A stretch of DNA of 17,411 nucleotides from JAUSEW01 sp964414015 (GTDB lineage: Bacteria > Patescibacteriota > Microgenomatia > Levybacterales > UBA12049): NCBI GenBank assembly GCA_964414015.1, contig CAYPUE010000016.1:1-17411 (forward strand), in the 5' to 3' direction. A program made the translations under genes and the position numbers. Each line of letters starts with the position of its first letter. Position 1 is the stretch's first letter. Shown piece after piece: positions 1 through 7,252 of this stretch. The notes under the pieces were generated by a model. That model did no database searches. It was not told where the DNA came from and saw only the letters and a program-made list of their open reading frames with translations.

Positions 1-654
1 AATATTCTTGTTGATGGAGGAGCCCAAGTGGTTCTTTCTTCAGACAGACCGCCGTTTGAAATAAAAAAAATTGAGAAAAGGCTGTCGTCGCGTTTCTCCG
101 GAGGGCTTATCGTTGACATTGAACCTCAAGACTTCGAATTAAGAACAGCCATTGTTCTTATTAAGGCGAAAAAGTATGGGCTGGAACTTCCAATGGATGT
201 TGCCAAAAAGATTGCGGAAAAAGAACAAGACGCAAGAGGACTGGAAGGAAGCCTTTTGAGAATTGTCACAGAATCACAAGTAAGAGGACTTGAAATTACT
301 CCATCCCTAGTCTTAGAGGTTTTGGGAAAAAATGGAGAAAAAGACAAATCCCAGCCTCATCCCGACGACATTATAGAAAACGTCTGTGATTTCTATGACA
401 TCAAGTCCACCCAAATAAAAGGACAAAGGAGGGATGCCAGACTTGTAAAAGCCCGGCATGTTGCCATGTACCTCTTAAAAAAAGAGCTTTCCTTAAGTCT
501 CGTAGAAATAGGAAATTTTTTGGGAGGGAGAGATCATACCACCATTATACACGGTGTGGATAAGATAGAAAAACTTCTTGGAGATAAGAAGTTTGCTCAA
601 GAAATGCTGGGGATAACCTCATCTTTAAAAGATTATTATCCACGCAGGATATAA
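1..654 (+). CDS. dnaA: Chromosomal replication initiator DnaA, 3' part (N-terminus cut by window edge)
   Basis: The reading frame is open from base 1, so the N-terminus and Walker motifs lie outside the window; the ATG at 28 is internal. About 217 residues are visible. They begin in the AAA+ domain with a sensor I-like VLSSDRPP, then the box VII arginine-finger region RLSSRFSGGL, then the sensor II region ARGLEGSLLRI. Domain IV, the double-stranded DNA-binding helix-turn-helix, ends with the family signature GGRDHTTIIHGVDKI. The protein binds DnaA boxes, oligomerises as an ATP form and melts the origin. It is followed on the same strand by an intergenic region with DnaA-box-like sites and then dnaN, the classic origin arrangement. 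One DnaA-box-like 9-mer lies inside its last codons (636-644). Identification is secure. Confidence 0.97.
   Translation, partial: NILVDGGAQVVLSSDRPPFEIKKIEKRLSSRFSGGLIVDIEPQDFELRTAIVLIKAKKYGLELPMDVAKKIAEKEQDARGLEGSLLRIVTESQVRGLEITPSLVLEVLGKNGEKDKSQPHPDDIIENVCDFYDIKSTQIKGQRRDARLVKARHVAMYLLKKELSLSLVEIGNFLGGRDHTTIIHGVDKIEKLLGDKKFAQEMLGITSSLKDYYPRRI
636..644 (+). promoter_or_regulatory. DnaA-box-like 9-mer in the dnaA 3' end
   Basis: TTATCCACG matches the bacterial DnaA box TTATCCACA at 8 of 9 positions. It lies inside the last dnaA codons and has the same orientation as a second near-match 61 bp downstream. Binding is inferred only from the match and the location. Confidence 0.5.
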
Positions 655-788
655 GTTTTGTTTTTTCACTCTTTTACCCCCATTGTTTTCAACAAGTTGT
701 CCACACATTATTTAGCTTCACCCTCTTGCTTTTTTCCACTTTTCCATATAGACTACTACAACTACAAATAAAATAACTTTAATTCAAT
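655..788 (+). other. Candidate replication origin (oriC) region with a DnaA-trio-like run
   Basis: This 134-bp region holds a DnaA-box-like site at 697-705 and two weaker ones at 732-748. Directly after them, on the top strand at 753-767, come the triplets CTA CTA CAA CTA CAA, whose complement read 3' to 5' is GAT GAT GTT GAT GTT. Repeated 3'-GAT-5' trinucleotides next to a DnaA box are the DnaA-trio element used for strand opening in Bacillus subtilis. An AT-rich stretch (768-788) runs into the dnaN start. The order of boxes, trio and AT-rich DNA fits a basal unwinding module. Whether it is the only origin cannot be judged here, and strong clustered boxes are lacking. A poor TTGCTT / TATAGA pair (726-752, spacer 15) could be a dnaN promoter. 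Confidence 0.5.
697..705 (+). promoter_or_regulatory. DnaA-box-like 9-mer between dnaA and dnaN
   Basis: TTGTCCACA matches the consensus TTATCCACA at 8 of 9 positions. It sits in the dnaA-dnaN intergenic region, the commonest place for bacterial oriC. Weaker 7-of-9 relatives follow at 732-740 (TTTTCCACT) and 740-748 (TTTTCCATA), all on the + strand. Confidence 0.55.
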
Positions 789-1919
789 ATGACAGTTCAA
801 TTACTTTCTGAAAATTTGCAAAGGAAACTGGGTTTAGTAAGTCATGCTACTTCAACAAGAACGCAGTTACCGATACTCTCCAATTTTTTAATAACAGCCA
901 AAGACGGAAAATTATATATTAGCGCCACAGACCTGGAAATAGGAATAGAAGCACAGGTTCAGGCAAAAACAGAAGAGGAGGGAGCGGTGACTGTTCCCGC
1001 AAAGACATTCCTAGAGCTTTTGGGGAATATACCACCAGGAAAAATATCTTTATCAACCACGAAAGAGGGACTGGAGTTAAGGGGAGAAAAGATAAGAACA
1101 CTTTTTCAAACCATATCCGCGGAAGAGTTTCCAAGGCTATATGAAGAAAAGGGACAAGAGGTAATGGTTATAGAAAAAGAAGATATGGTTAATGATTTTG
1201 GGAAAGTGGTTTTTGCAGCCGGTCAGGATCAATCAAGAACAGCTCTGTCCGGGGTTTTGGTGGAGAGCGGCGTGGGAGAAGAAGAGTTAGGATTTTTGTT
1301 CGTCGCAACAGACGGATATAGGCTTTCTTTAAAAAAGAACATCTCCAAAGAGGAAAAAGCTAAAAAGATTAAGGATGCTGTATCAATGCTTGTTCCTGCA
1401 AGAGTGGTAAGGGAGCTTATTTCGATTAGCAAAGATGGGGAAGACGTGAGAGTTTATGTTTCAAAGGAAAAAAACCAAATTATGTTTTGCCAAGAGGAAA
1501 TAACGTTGGTGGGAAGATTGATAGAGGCGGAATTTCCTGATTATAAAAAAATAATTCCTCAAGATTCTTCAACCAAAGCAAGCTTTAGTCGTGAAGAAAT
1601 GTTAAGAGCTGTTAGGGCATGTTATGTGTTTTCCAAAGAAACAGCAGGCATTGTCAAGATTTCTGTTTTGAAGAATAGAATTGTGGTTTCCGCAAATACA
1701 CCATCTGTTGGGGAAAACACAATTGAAGTTGAAGCAAAAACACAAGGGGAGGAAAATGAAATCGCCTTTAACGCCCGCTATCTCCTAGATGTTTTATCTA
1801 ATGTAGAAGAAGAGGGGATGTCGTTTGAAATGACCGGGCCTCTTAATCCCGGAGTTTTTAAGATTGAAAACGATAATTCATTTCTGCATCTGATAATGCC
1901 AATTAGGGTTCAAGCTTAA
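789..1919 (+). CDS. dnaN: DNA polymerase III beta subunit (sliding clamp)
   Basis: The 376-residue product has the usual beta-clamp length (about 365-380) and its three-fold repeated domain pattern. Family-typical stretches include the N-terminal LPILSNFLI followed by LYISATDLEIGIE, the mid-protein FVATDGYRLSLKK, and the C-terminal LHLIMPIRVQA. The clamp encircles DNA and tethers the replicase and repair enzymes. The ATG at 789 gives the full N-terminal domain. It has no clear Shine-Dalgarno sequence within 15 bp and is preceded by AT-rich DNA. The gene lies 134 bp after dnaA on the same strand. Its TAA (1917-1919) shares the palindrome TTAA with the stop codon of the convergent gene at 1916-2179, so there is no room for an ordinary terminator between them. 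Confidence 0.97.
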   Translation: MTVQLLSENLQRKLGLVSHATSTRTQLPILSNFLITAKDGKLYISATDLEIGIEAQVQAKTEEEGAVTVPAKTFLELLGNIPPGKISLSTTKEGLELRGEKIRTLFQTISAEEFPRLYEEKGQEVMVIEKEDMVNDFGKVVFAAGQDQSRTALSGVLVESGVGEEELGFLFVATDGYRLSLKKNISKEEKAKKIKDAVSMLVPARVVRELISISKDGEDVRVYVSKEKNQIMFCQEEITLVGRLIEAEFPDYKKIIPQDSSTKASFSREEMLRAVRACYVFSKETAGIVKISVLKNRIVVSANTPSVGENTIEVEAKTQGEENEIAFNARYLLDVLSNVEEEGMSFEMTGPLNPGVFKIENDNSFLHLIMPIRVQA

Positions 1920-2179
1920 GGGGTTTGGGGGGCGGTTGTGGGGAAAGGTGTAGGAGGGGTTGGGGAAAAAGGTACAGGCGCCACAACCATTACCATTAGA
2001 AACGTAAGTAAGACTAATCCAACAATAACCCCAACAACAATCCATGCTTCAGGGCTCACGGCAGATATAGCTGTAACCGCCGTTCTTCCCAGCCCAAATA
2101 CCGTTTTTCCTGTGCTATAGGCATTGGCGGTTTTACCAACAAGAGATCCTTGTCTTCTTTTTTCTTGATTTTCATCCAT
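1916..2179 (-). CDS. Small single-helix membrane protein, unknown function
   Basis: 87 residues with a polar, basic N-terminal part (residues 1-42, including KRRQG). One strong transmembrane helix follows at about 45-67 (WIVVGVIVGLVLLTFLMVMV), then a Pro/Thr-rich tail (PTPPTPFPTTAP). I do not recognise a family. It begins 17 bp after the VirB4 stop on the same strand and is probably the last gene of the secretion operon, which suggests an accessory membrane component. Its stop codon overlaps the dnaN stop by four bases in convergent orientation. The proline codons of the tail are C-rich, making the opposite (dnaN) strand strikingly G-rich at 1920-1965. No clear Shine-Dalgarno precedes the ATG. 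The clear hydrophobic helix and operon position argue that the gene is real. Confidence 0.7.
   Translation of the reverse strand: MDENQEKRRQGSLVGKTANAYSTGKTVFGLGRTAVTAISAVSPEAWIVVGVIVGLVLLTFLMVMVVAPVPFSPTPPTPFPTTAPQTP
1920..1965 (+). other. G-tract cluster (possible G-quadruplex) just after the dnaN stop
   Basis: Five G tracts of four or more occur in 46 bases of otherwise AT-leaning DNA: 1920-1923, 1927-1932, 1940-1943, 1956-1959 and 1962-1965. The loops are 3, 7, 12 and 2 nt. They are on the strand transcribed with dnaN and begin one base after its stop. On the other strand they encode the Pro/Thr tail of the convergent small protein, which may be the only reason they exist. Confidence 0.45.
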
Positions 2180-2196
2180 AGTTTTTGCTAAATAAA

Positions 2197-4035
2197 TTAG
2201 ACGCTGTTTGTTTGATTAACAATTGACGGTTCGGTTGTTTTTTGAGATAATTCTTCCTGCATTTTTTTAAGATCTTCAGGATTTGAAGTGACTATTTCTT
2301 TTTCAAACGGCGCGGCAACAACTTTTAACCCAACATGGGCAAGACCGGCGAAAAATAATCCTTCTCCAACTCCTGCCGCAAGCAAATATTCTTTTTCTCT
2401 TAAGGAAAGATAAAAAACTTTGGCGATCGAGTCAACTTCAGTAGGGCTTTGTTTAAGCAGGATCTGAATAGAAGAGTTGGACAGAATTGCTTTTCCATAA
2501 TCAGTTGTAAGGAAATCCTGAACGTCCTGGGTTATGGTGGTAAGAGCAAGATAATATTTTCTGGCTCTTTTCGCAACTCCGTAGACAAAAGACGCGGAAT
2601 CCTGGTATTTCATGATGTACCAAGCCTCATCCAAAATAAGCAGTCTTTTTTTAAGATCTTTTCGAACTCTTGTCCAGACAAAATCCAAAACAATATGCAT
2701 AGCAATAGGCATTAGTTCTCCCTCAAGCCCTTTAAGAGAGAAAATCGTCAGAGGATTTTGAATGTTAAAATTGGATTGCTGGTTGAATATTCCGCTTAAA
2801 CTTCCTTTAATAAACTTTTCCAAACGAAGCGTTAAGTCATGGGCAGCATCATCTTTTATCTGGGAAAGAGTTTTATACAGGTCTTCCATAAGCGGAGGCT
2901 CTTTTTTCTGCGTCGCCGGATCCGTAGTGATGCCTTTATTTTTGTATGTTTCAACCAGAGCTCTGTCCAGTATCGCATCTTGAGCGGCATTCATTTCCCC
3001 AAGGGCAATTTTCAAAAGCCCGCGCAAAGATAATATTTTAAGTCCGAGTTCGTTTTCTCCTTCCTCGTATAATCCGGAAAGATCAAACGGATTTATCTTA
3101 ATAGGGGAAGATACTGTAAAGGAAACATATTCTCCTCCCAGAGTTTTCGTCAGACTTTCGTATTCTCCTTCGGGATCAATGATGATTATTTCTGTTCCAA
3201 ACATAAATTGCCGCATTGCCTCCAGCTTGATTAAGAAAGATTTTCCGGATCCGGATTTTCCCAGCACCACCTCGTTGGCATTTTCCAAAGAAAATCGGTC
3301 AAAAATAATTAACGACCCGTTTTGCTGATTTATGCCGTACAAAACTCCTTTGTCTTGCGTTAGCATGGCAGAAGTAAAAGGAAAAGTTGAGGACAAAGAG
3401 GTTGTATCCATATTTCTGGTGATAAAAAGCTTATCTATTCCAAGCGGGACAGAAGATTTAAATCCGTCTTCCATTTGCAATGTGGCTATTTTTGGAATGA
3501 TAAGAAGAGAAGATAAGGTTGAGCTAAGTTTTTTACCCGCTTCATCCAAATCTTTCAAGCTGTCGGCAGAAAGAGTAATGTATAAACTAAATTGGAAAAA
3601 CCTTTCCACCCCCTTTGCGAGTTCTTCCTGAAGGGCGATTGCATCTTCCAGGGCTGCTTCTATTTTGGGATCAGGAGACCGTCCCGACTCAACTTCGGAA
3701 GAAATAGATGCTTCCATTTCTGCGATTTTCCGCCGAAGATCATTTAAAACATCAGAAGAAGCTGTCGGGTAAATAAACATCGAGATATTTAAAGAATGAT
3801 CAAAGTCAATAACCGGCGAAAGCCAATTTGGAGAAACGAAGCGGGGATATCCAACCACAAAAAATGTTTTGTAAAATCTTTCCCCGACTCTGATAAAATT
3901 AAAATCTATTTCAACTGAAGAAGGGGCGATAATATCGGCCAAAGAATTTATACCTTTTTCCAAAGATTCCAAGGAAAGAGCTCTTTGGCTAAGATTATTT
4001 GCAGCAACATTTTTATTTTTAGGATCAGCTGTCAT
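2197..4035 (-). CDS. virB4: VirB4/TraC-family type IV secretion ATPase
   Basis: 612 residues. The N-terminal half (about 1-235) is the CagE/TrbE/VirB-type region. The C-terminal half is a RecA-like ATPase with Walker A GKSGSGKS (259-266), an acidic IIIIDPEGEY strand (283-292), Walker B LLILDEAW (465-472) and the downstream TITQDVQDF glutamine motif (500-508). This protein is the motor that energises pilin extraction and substrate movement at the inner face of the membrane. The gene starts inside an ATGA overlap (4032-4035) with the TraC-like gene upstream, so the two are translationally coupled; an AAGGGA about 11 nt upstream may act as ribosome binding site. The sequence closest to Walker B (DEAW) is typical of VirB4 rather than VirD4 coupling proteins. 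Both ATPase motifs look intact, so the enzyme should be active. Confidence 0.93.
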   Translation of the reverse strand: MTADPKNKNVAANNLSQRALSLESLEKGINSLADIIAPSSVEIDFNFIRVGERFYKTFFVVGYPRFVSPNWLSPVIDFDHSLNISMFIYPTASSDVLNDLRRKIAEMEASISSEVESGRSPDPKIEAALEDAIALQEELAKGVERFFQFSLYITLSADSLKDLDEAGKKLSSTLSSLLIIPKIATLQMEDGFKSSVPLGIDKLFITRNMDTTSLSSTFPFTSAMLTQDKGVLYGINQQNGSLIIFDRFSLENANEVVLGKSGSGKSFLIKLEAMRQFMFGTEIIIIDPEGEYESLTKTLGGEYVSFTVSSPIKINPFDLSGLYEEGENELGLKILSLRGLLKIALGEMNAAQDAILDRALVETYKNKGITTDPATQKKEPPLMEDLYKTLSQIKDDAAHDLTLRLEKFIKGSLSGIFNQQSNFNIQNPLTIFSLKGLEGELMPIAMHIVLDFVWTRVRKDLKKRLLILDEAWYIMKYQDSASFVYGVAKRARKYYLALTTITQDVQDFLTTDYGKAILSNSSIQILLKQSPTEVDSIAKVFYLSLREKEYLLAAGVGEGLFFAGLAHVGLKVVAAPFEKEIVTSNPEDLKKMQEELSQKTTEPSIVNQTNSV

Positions 4036-4667
4036 ATGGTTTTTGTTCCCTTAACGATTGCAGTACTTACGTTTTCTTGCGGATTTGAAGGCGTGCCCAA
4101 GTCCGCATTGTAAATTTCGTAAAAAAGATTTATTAATTCTTCTTTGGCAAGAGTTCTGGCGCGAAGATTAAGTGCTGCCAGTTGAGAATGCAATACTTGG
4201 GCTTTGCCTAAAAGAGCGGTTTTGGCTTGTACGGAAAAAGACCCTTGCTGGATTGGACCCTGCTCAAGATATGAGTAGGGAATAACGATATAAAACTTTT
4301 TATCCAAAACAGTGTTTACCTTAACCAGCTCCCGGACAAATTCCTTATAAAGCCCAATTTGATGGGCTAATTTTTCATTTTGTGTTTTTTTCTCTTCCCA
4401 GTCCAAAAGTTTAAGATATGACGAGATGTCAACTCTTTTACTTAAAATAAATATTTGGATAGGAAATGAAAGCGAATTAAGTAAAGCTGAATAGGCAAAA
4501 ATTTTTGCATCCTGCTCTTCCTTGGAAAAAAGAGAGAAATTGGTGGCGATAACTTCAATGATAAGACAGGCATTGCCGTAAGGAAGTAGCGCGATATTAT
4601 CCGAAATATCCTGTATTTCTATAAATTTTTGTGTTGTTGCCTGTATTTTTTGGGCAGATTTTTTCAT
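4032..4667 (-). CDS. Stand-alone TraC-like domain protein (VirB4-associated)
   Basis: 211 residues with no signal peptide or transmembrane helix and no Walker motifs. The pattern of FIEIQDISDNIALLPYG near the N-terminus, then SKEEQDAKIFAYSALLNSLSFPIQI and later KKFYIVIPY, is the TraC-like N-terminal domain that in many systems is part of VirB4/TraC itself. Here it is encoded separately, directly between the PrgI-like gene (3 bp upstream) and the VirB4 ATPase (4-bp ATGA overlap), so stoichiometric production with VirB4 is likely. It probably docks on VirB4 at the cytoplasmic base of the machine. The downstream VirB4 has its own N-terminal region, so this is an additional module rather than a simple gene split. 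I recognise the family from similar PrgI-TraC-VirB4 triplets in CPR genomes; its exact role is inferred. Confidence 0.75.
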   Translation of the reverse strand: MKKSAQKIQATTQKFIEIQDISDNIALLPYGNACLIIEVIATNFSLFSKEEQDAKIFAYSALLNSLSFPIQIFILSKRVDISSYLKLLDWEEKKTQNEKLAHQIGLYKEFVRELVKVNTVLDKKFYIVIPYSYLEQGPIQQGSFSVQAKTALLGKAQVLHSQLAALNLRARTLAKEELINLFYEIYNADLGTPSNPQENVSTAIVKGTKTI

Positions 4668-4670
4668 AAG

Positions 4671-5864
4671 CTAGGCTTCTCCAAAAAGAGATTTTCTTAA
4701 TTCTTCTCGCGTATCAATAGAGATAATTTCTATTGGCAAGATTATTTCGCCATTTGCTTTTATTTCTACGAAATCAAACTTATTTTCTCCCTTGGGGTCT
4801 TCAAATTCCATTTCGTAGGTGCCATTTAAAAGAGGAGTCGCTGAAGCAAATTGCCCCAAAGAATTGGTTTTAAATGCCCGGACAGGATTTCCTTCGCTAT
4901 CTTTTACCTCAACCAAAATGTTGGGCAAGGGTATATTTCTTGGGTTTTTAACAATCCCGGTTATCAGATTTGGCACATCCGGAGTTAGGGGAAGACCAAC
5001 GCTTTTACCCATTGGTTTGGGGATGCTGCGCACATTTTTGGTTTCTATTTTTGGAGGGGTCACAATTCCCGGAGTAAAAAACTGCTTTTTTTGCTGGTCC
5101 AGTTTTTGTTGCAAACTTATCAATTGTCCCGTAAGCTGTTCTTTCTGCGCGAGAACCGCTTCCAGTTGTTTTTCCAACTCCAAGGTTTTTTCGTGGATAG
5201 CAATAGTTGGGACAGCTTGTTTTTGCAGGGTTTCCTCTTGTTCTTTGGCAATTTGGATTTGCTGTGCTAGGACAGCGGCTTTTTCCTGAAGAACATTTTC
5301 TTCTAGCGGTTCTTTTTTTAGCTCTTCTTTTTTTTCGTCATCATGCATAGTGATTATAACCGGCGAACCACCATGGGCATTTTGAGGAGTTTGCGCAAAA
5401 TTGCTGTTTTGCGGACCAAAAAGAGATTGGAAGAAATTCAATTCTTTTTTGTCCAAATCGTTCTTGGGAATATTTATTGAAGTTTGTAAAAAAACTCTTG
5501 GTTGTGGCTTGATAACTTGCGAACTTGGTTTCTGCAAGGTTTTTCTGTAAACCGGCGCTTGCGACCAAACAGGAACACCTGTTTTCCGGTAAACATATTG
5601 GGTCGGAGAAGAAAGAGCTTTTAAGAAATTTCCGATCATGACATCCATTGGTCTTCCTTCAATTGGCAGAAAAGCAAGGGAAACTCCAAACAAGCCAAAG
5701 AAAAAAGCAAAAGGAACTTTGATAAAATACGTTATTGGCAGGCTGAAAAATATCCACGCCATAATCACACCGATTATAAGATAGGCGAATTGTTTGATAG
5801 TCATATCCCCAATCAGCTTGAACTGAAATCCAGTTACGTCCTGGGGAATAGGATGATTTTCCAT
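4671..5864 (-). CDS. PrgI/VirB3-like membrane protein with coiled coil and C-terminal carboxypeptidase-regulatory-like domain
   Basis: 397 residues in three parts. Residues 1-95 are PrgI-like: the N-terminal IPQDVTGFQFKLIGDMTIKQ, then two adjacent transmembrane helices (about 25-45 and 48-66), then FLKALSSPTQYVYRK. Residues 176-262 are a charged, Gln-rich coiled coil. Residues 300-378 (GIVKNPRNIPLPNILVEVKD, then a LGQFASATPLLNGTYEMEF hairpin) look like a carboxypeptidase-regulatory or transthyretin-like beta sandwich. PrgI/VirB3 proteins sit in the membrane and partner VirB4. Most PrgI proteins are only about 100-150 residues, so the extra coiled coil and beta domain are unusual. The TraC-like and VirB4 genes follow at 3 bp and by overlap. 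A candidate promoter lies just upstream (5873-5901), and no Shine-Dalgarno precedes the ATG. Confidence 0.82.
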   Translation of the reverse strand: MENHPIPQDVTGFQFKLIGDMTIKQFAYLIIGVIMAWIFFSLPITYFIKVPFAFFFGLFGVSLAFLPIEGRPMDVMIGNFLKALSSPTQYVYRKTGVPVWSQAPVYRKTLQKPSSQVIKPQPRVFLQTSINIPKNDLDKKELNFFQSLFGPQNSNFAQTPQNAHGGSPVIITMHDDEKKEELKKEPLEENVLQEKAAVLAQQIQIAKEQEETLQKQAVPTIAIHEKTLELEKQLEAVLAQKEQLTGQLISLQQKLDQQKKQFFTPGIVTPPKIETKNVRSIPKPMGKSVGLPLTPDVPNLITGIVKNPRNIPLPNILVEVKDSEGNPVRAFKTNSLGQFASATPLLNGTYEMEFEDPKGENKFDFVEIKANGEIILPIEIISIDTREELRKSLFGEA

Positions 5865-5872
5865 ATAGAACC

Positions 5873-5901
5873 AGCATATAACGTGAAAAATATCATTGCA
5901 A
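5873..5901 (-). promoter_or_regulatory. Candidate promoter for the PrgI-TraC-VirB4 sub-operon (leaderless geometry)
   Basis: On the minus strand TTGCAA (5896-5901), a 17-bp spacer and TATGCT (5873-5878) lie 8 nt upstream of the ATG at 5864. Transcription from here would start at or next to the start codon. The same TTGCAA-N17 layout occurs upstream of the gene starting at 9664. Each hexamer matches consensus at 4 of 6 positions. Confidence 0.35.
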
Positions 5902-5927
5902 GATTATCAAAATAGGTCAAAGTAGTA

Positions 5928-6260
5928 TTAGCAATTGCCAAAACCGAATTCCTTGATGCAGGGAACACCGGTAATTCCGGAGATAAAGTTTAAAATTGCA
6001 AAAGAAAGCAGAATTAAAATAAATCCCAAAATAGCATAAGTAAGAGTATTTCTTGCTCCTTCAAGTTGTTTCGGATCTCCGCCTGATGTTAAAAATTTAA
6101 TCCCGGAGAGAATGATGAAGATAAGAGCAATTATGCCGGCGAAAAGAAAAGCCGCGGTAACGACATTTTCGAAAAGATAAGGAATACAGCTAAGAGTGGT
6201 TACGCTGTCGGGTTTACCTTTTATTATCTCTACTGGGAATAGGCAATTTTTTAGATCCAT
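5928..6260 (-). CDS. VirB2/TrbC-like two-helix pilin paralogue (110 aa)
   Basis: 110 residues with two transmembrane helices (about 33-54 and 73-95). They are joined by the loop SGIKFLTSGGDPKQLEGARN, the signature shared by all VirB2-like genes in this window. VirB2/TrbC proteins are inner-membrane pilins that are assembled into a pilus or channel by VirB4. Four cysteines lie outside the helices (Cys6, Cys25, Cys101, Cys110), unlike its neighbours, so extracytoplasmic disulfides are possible. No classical cleavable signal peptide is seen. The gene begins 9 bp after the 177-residue paralogue; the AGGAGG inside that gene's last codons is 16 nt from this ATG, rather far for a ribosome binding site. 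It is followed after 63 bp by the PrgI-like gene. Assignment to VirB2/TrbC rests on topology and context. Confidence 0.75.
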   Translation of the reverse strand: MDLKNCLFPVEIIKGKPDSVTTLSCIPYLFENVVTAAFLFAGIIALIFIILSGIKFLTSGGDPKQLEGARNTLTYAILGFILILLSFAILNFISGITGVPCIKEFGFGNC

Positions 6261-6269
6261 ATTTAAATA

Positions 6270-6803
6270 CTATAATCCTCCTTTAGTTTTGTCTTTTTGA
6301 TTTTGTTGCGAAGAGGGAGAAGTATTTGATCCTCCGGAAACTGTGGGAAATTTCGCCGGTGTAGGGCTTATCGACGGGTTTGGAGACGGACTAAGATTAC
6401 TGTTTATGGGGGTTCCGCTTGGTGCCACTGCAGGGAAACAGAATGGATCTTTAAGAGTCGGAATACATAAAGATCGTCCCAAAATCGGATTTTGCGCTCC
6501 GAGCAACTGAAAAACTAAAGAGAAAATAAGAAAGGATGCGCCGATGATTACCAACCCGACAATTGCCGCCACAATATGATTTCTAGCTGCCTCAACAGCA
6601 GCTTTATCTCCTCCGGATAATACCCATTTAATCCCGCCGTAAATTAAAAAAACTATGGCAATAATAATTCCGATGACAAAAATAAGCTGGATAATAAATT
6701 GAGGAATATTTTCCAAAGACGCATCTATAATGCTGCCGGCAGGAGGAATAATCGGTATCGGTATCACAAATACTACTTTAGCAAATAAAGAAACTAAAAT
6801 CAA
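6270..6803 (-). CDS. VirB2/TrbC-like two-helix pilin paralogue with Pro/Ser-rich tail (177 aa)
   Basis: Two helices (about 36-58 and 77-101) flank the shared loop YGGIKWVLSGGDKAAVEAAR. A tail follows with two cysteines (Cys113, Cys122) and a Pro/Ser/Thr-rich segment (about 126-165) like a surface linker. From IPIIPPAGS to about residue 105 it closely resembles the next gene upstream (6844-7245), at nucleotide level too, so the two are recent duplicates. The start is uncertain. The frame is closed by a TAA immediately before TTG at 6801-6803, with no Shine-Dalgarno, and the N-terminus is shorter than the signal peptide of its twin. An internal GTG (Val13) is an alternative. The N-terminus may have eroded, or translation may be coupled. 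The membrane core is intact. Confidence 0.75.
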   Translation of the reverse strand: MILVSLFAKVVFVIPIPIIPPAGSIIDASLENIPQFIIQLIFVIGIIIAIVFLIYGGIKWVLSGGDKAAVEAARNHIVAAIVGLVIIGASFLIFSLVFQLLGAQNPILGRSLCIPTLKDPFCFPAVAPSGTPINSNLSPSPNPSISPTPAKFPTVSGGSNTSPSSQQNQKDKTKGGL

Positions 6804-6843
6804 TTAAAAACAAGCAAGGAGAAATGTTAAAAGAGGTTTATTT

Positions 6844-7245
6844 TTATGGAGCTTTTGTTACGCCAAGACCTGAAAACTTTAAGTTGGTTAAGGAAAAATC
6901 AGAACCCGTAAGGAGTTTAAAGACAACATTTATTATTAAAAAAGCACCTGCGATTATTACCAGTCCGACAATTGCCGCCACAATATGGTTTCTCGCGGCT
7001 TCAACTCCGGCTTTATCTCCTCCTGACATAACCCACTTTATACCTCCATAAATTAAATAAGCGATTGCCACAACTATGCCAATCGCAAAAAGAAGATTAA
7101 TAATAAATTGAGGAATATTTGCAAGATCTATGCTTAAAAGTGATCCTGCGGGAGGAGCTATAGGTATGGTTGTTTGCGCCAATACCATTGATGAAGAACC
7201 AATATATAAAGATAAAGCGCTGATAAAGCCTAAAGATTTCCTCAT
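6844..7245 (-). CDS. VirB2/TrbC-like pilin paralogue with signal peptide (133 aa)
   Basis: A probable cleavable signal peptide covers residues 1-24 (basic MRK, hydrophobic core, ending MVLAQ). The conserved IPIAPPAGS precedes two transmembrane helices (about 47-68 and 88-111) around the loop YGGIKWVMSGGDKAGVEAAR. This is the cleanest VirB2-type arrangement in the window: leader, helix, short cytoplasmic loop, helix. It is a near-duplicate of the 177-residue gene 40 bp downstream but lacks its Pro-rich tail. A very good promoter (7253-7281) ends 7 nt before the ATG, so the mRNA is probably leaderless; AAGG three bases before the ATG is too close to be a normal ribosome binding site. It is likely a major pilin or channel subunit, inferred from family and promoter strength. 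Confidence 0.8.
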   Translation of the reverse strand: MRKSLGFISALSLYIGSSSMVLAQTTIPIAPPAGSLLSIDLANIPQFIINLLFAIGIVVAIAYLIYGGIKWVMSGGDKAGVEAARNHIVAAIVGLVIIAGAFLIINVVFKLLTGSDFSLTNLKFSGLGVTKAP

Positions 7246-7252
7246 TGACCTT

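Noticed and set aside
4819..5289. A 156-codon open frame on the + strand
   Set aside because: It is antisense to the PrgI-like gene, is Cys/Ser-rich and has no family resemblance. It mirrors the Gln/Glu-rich coiled-coil coding DNA.
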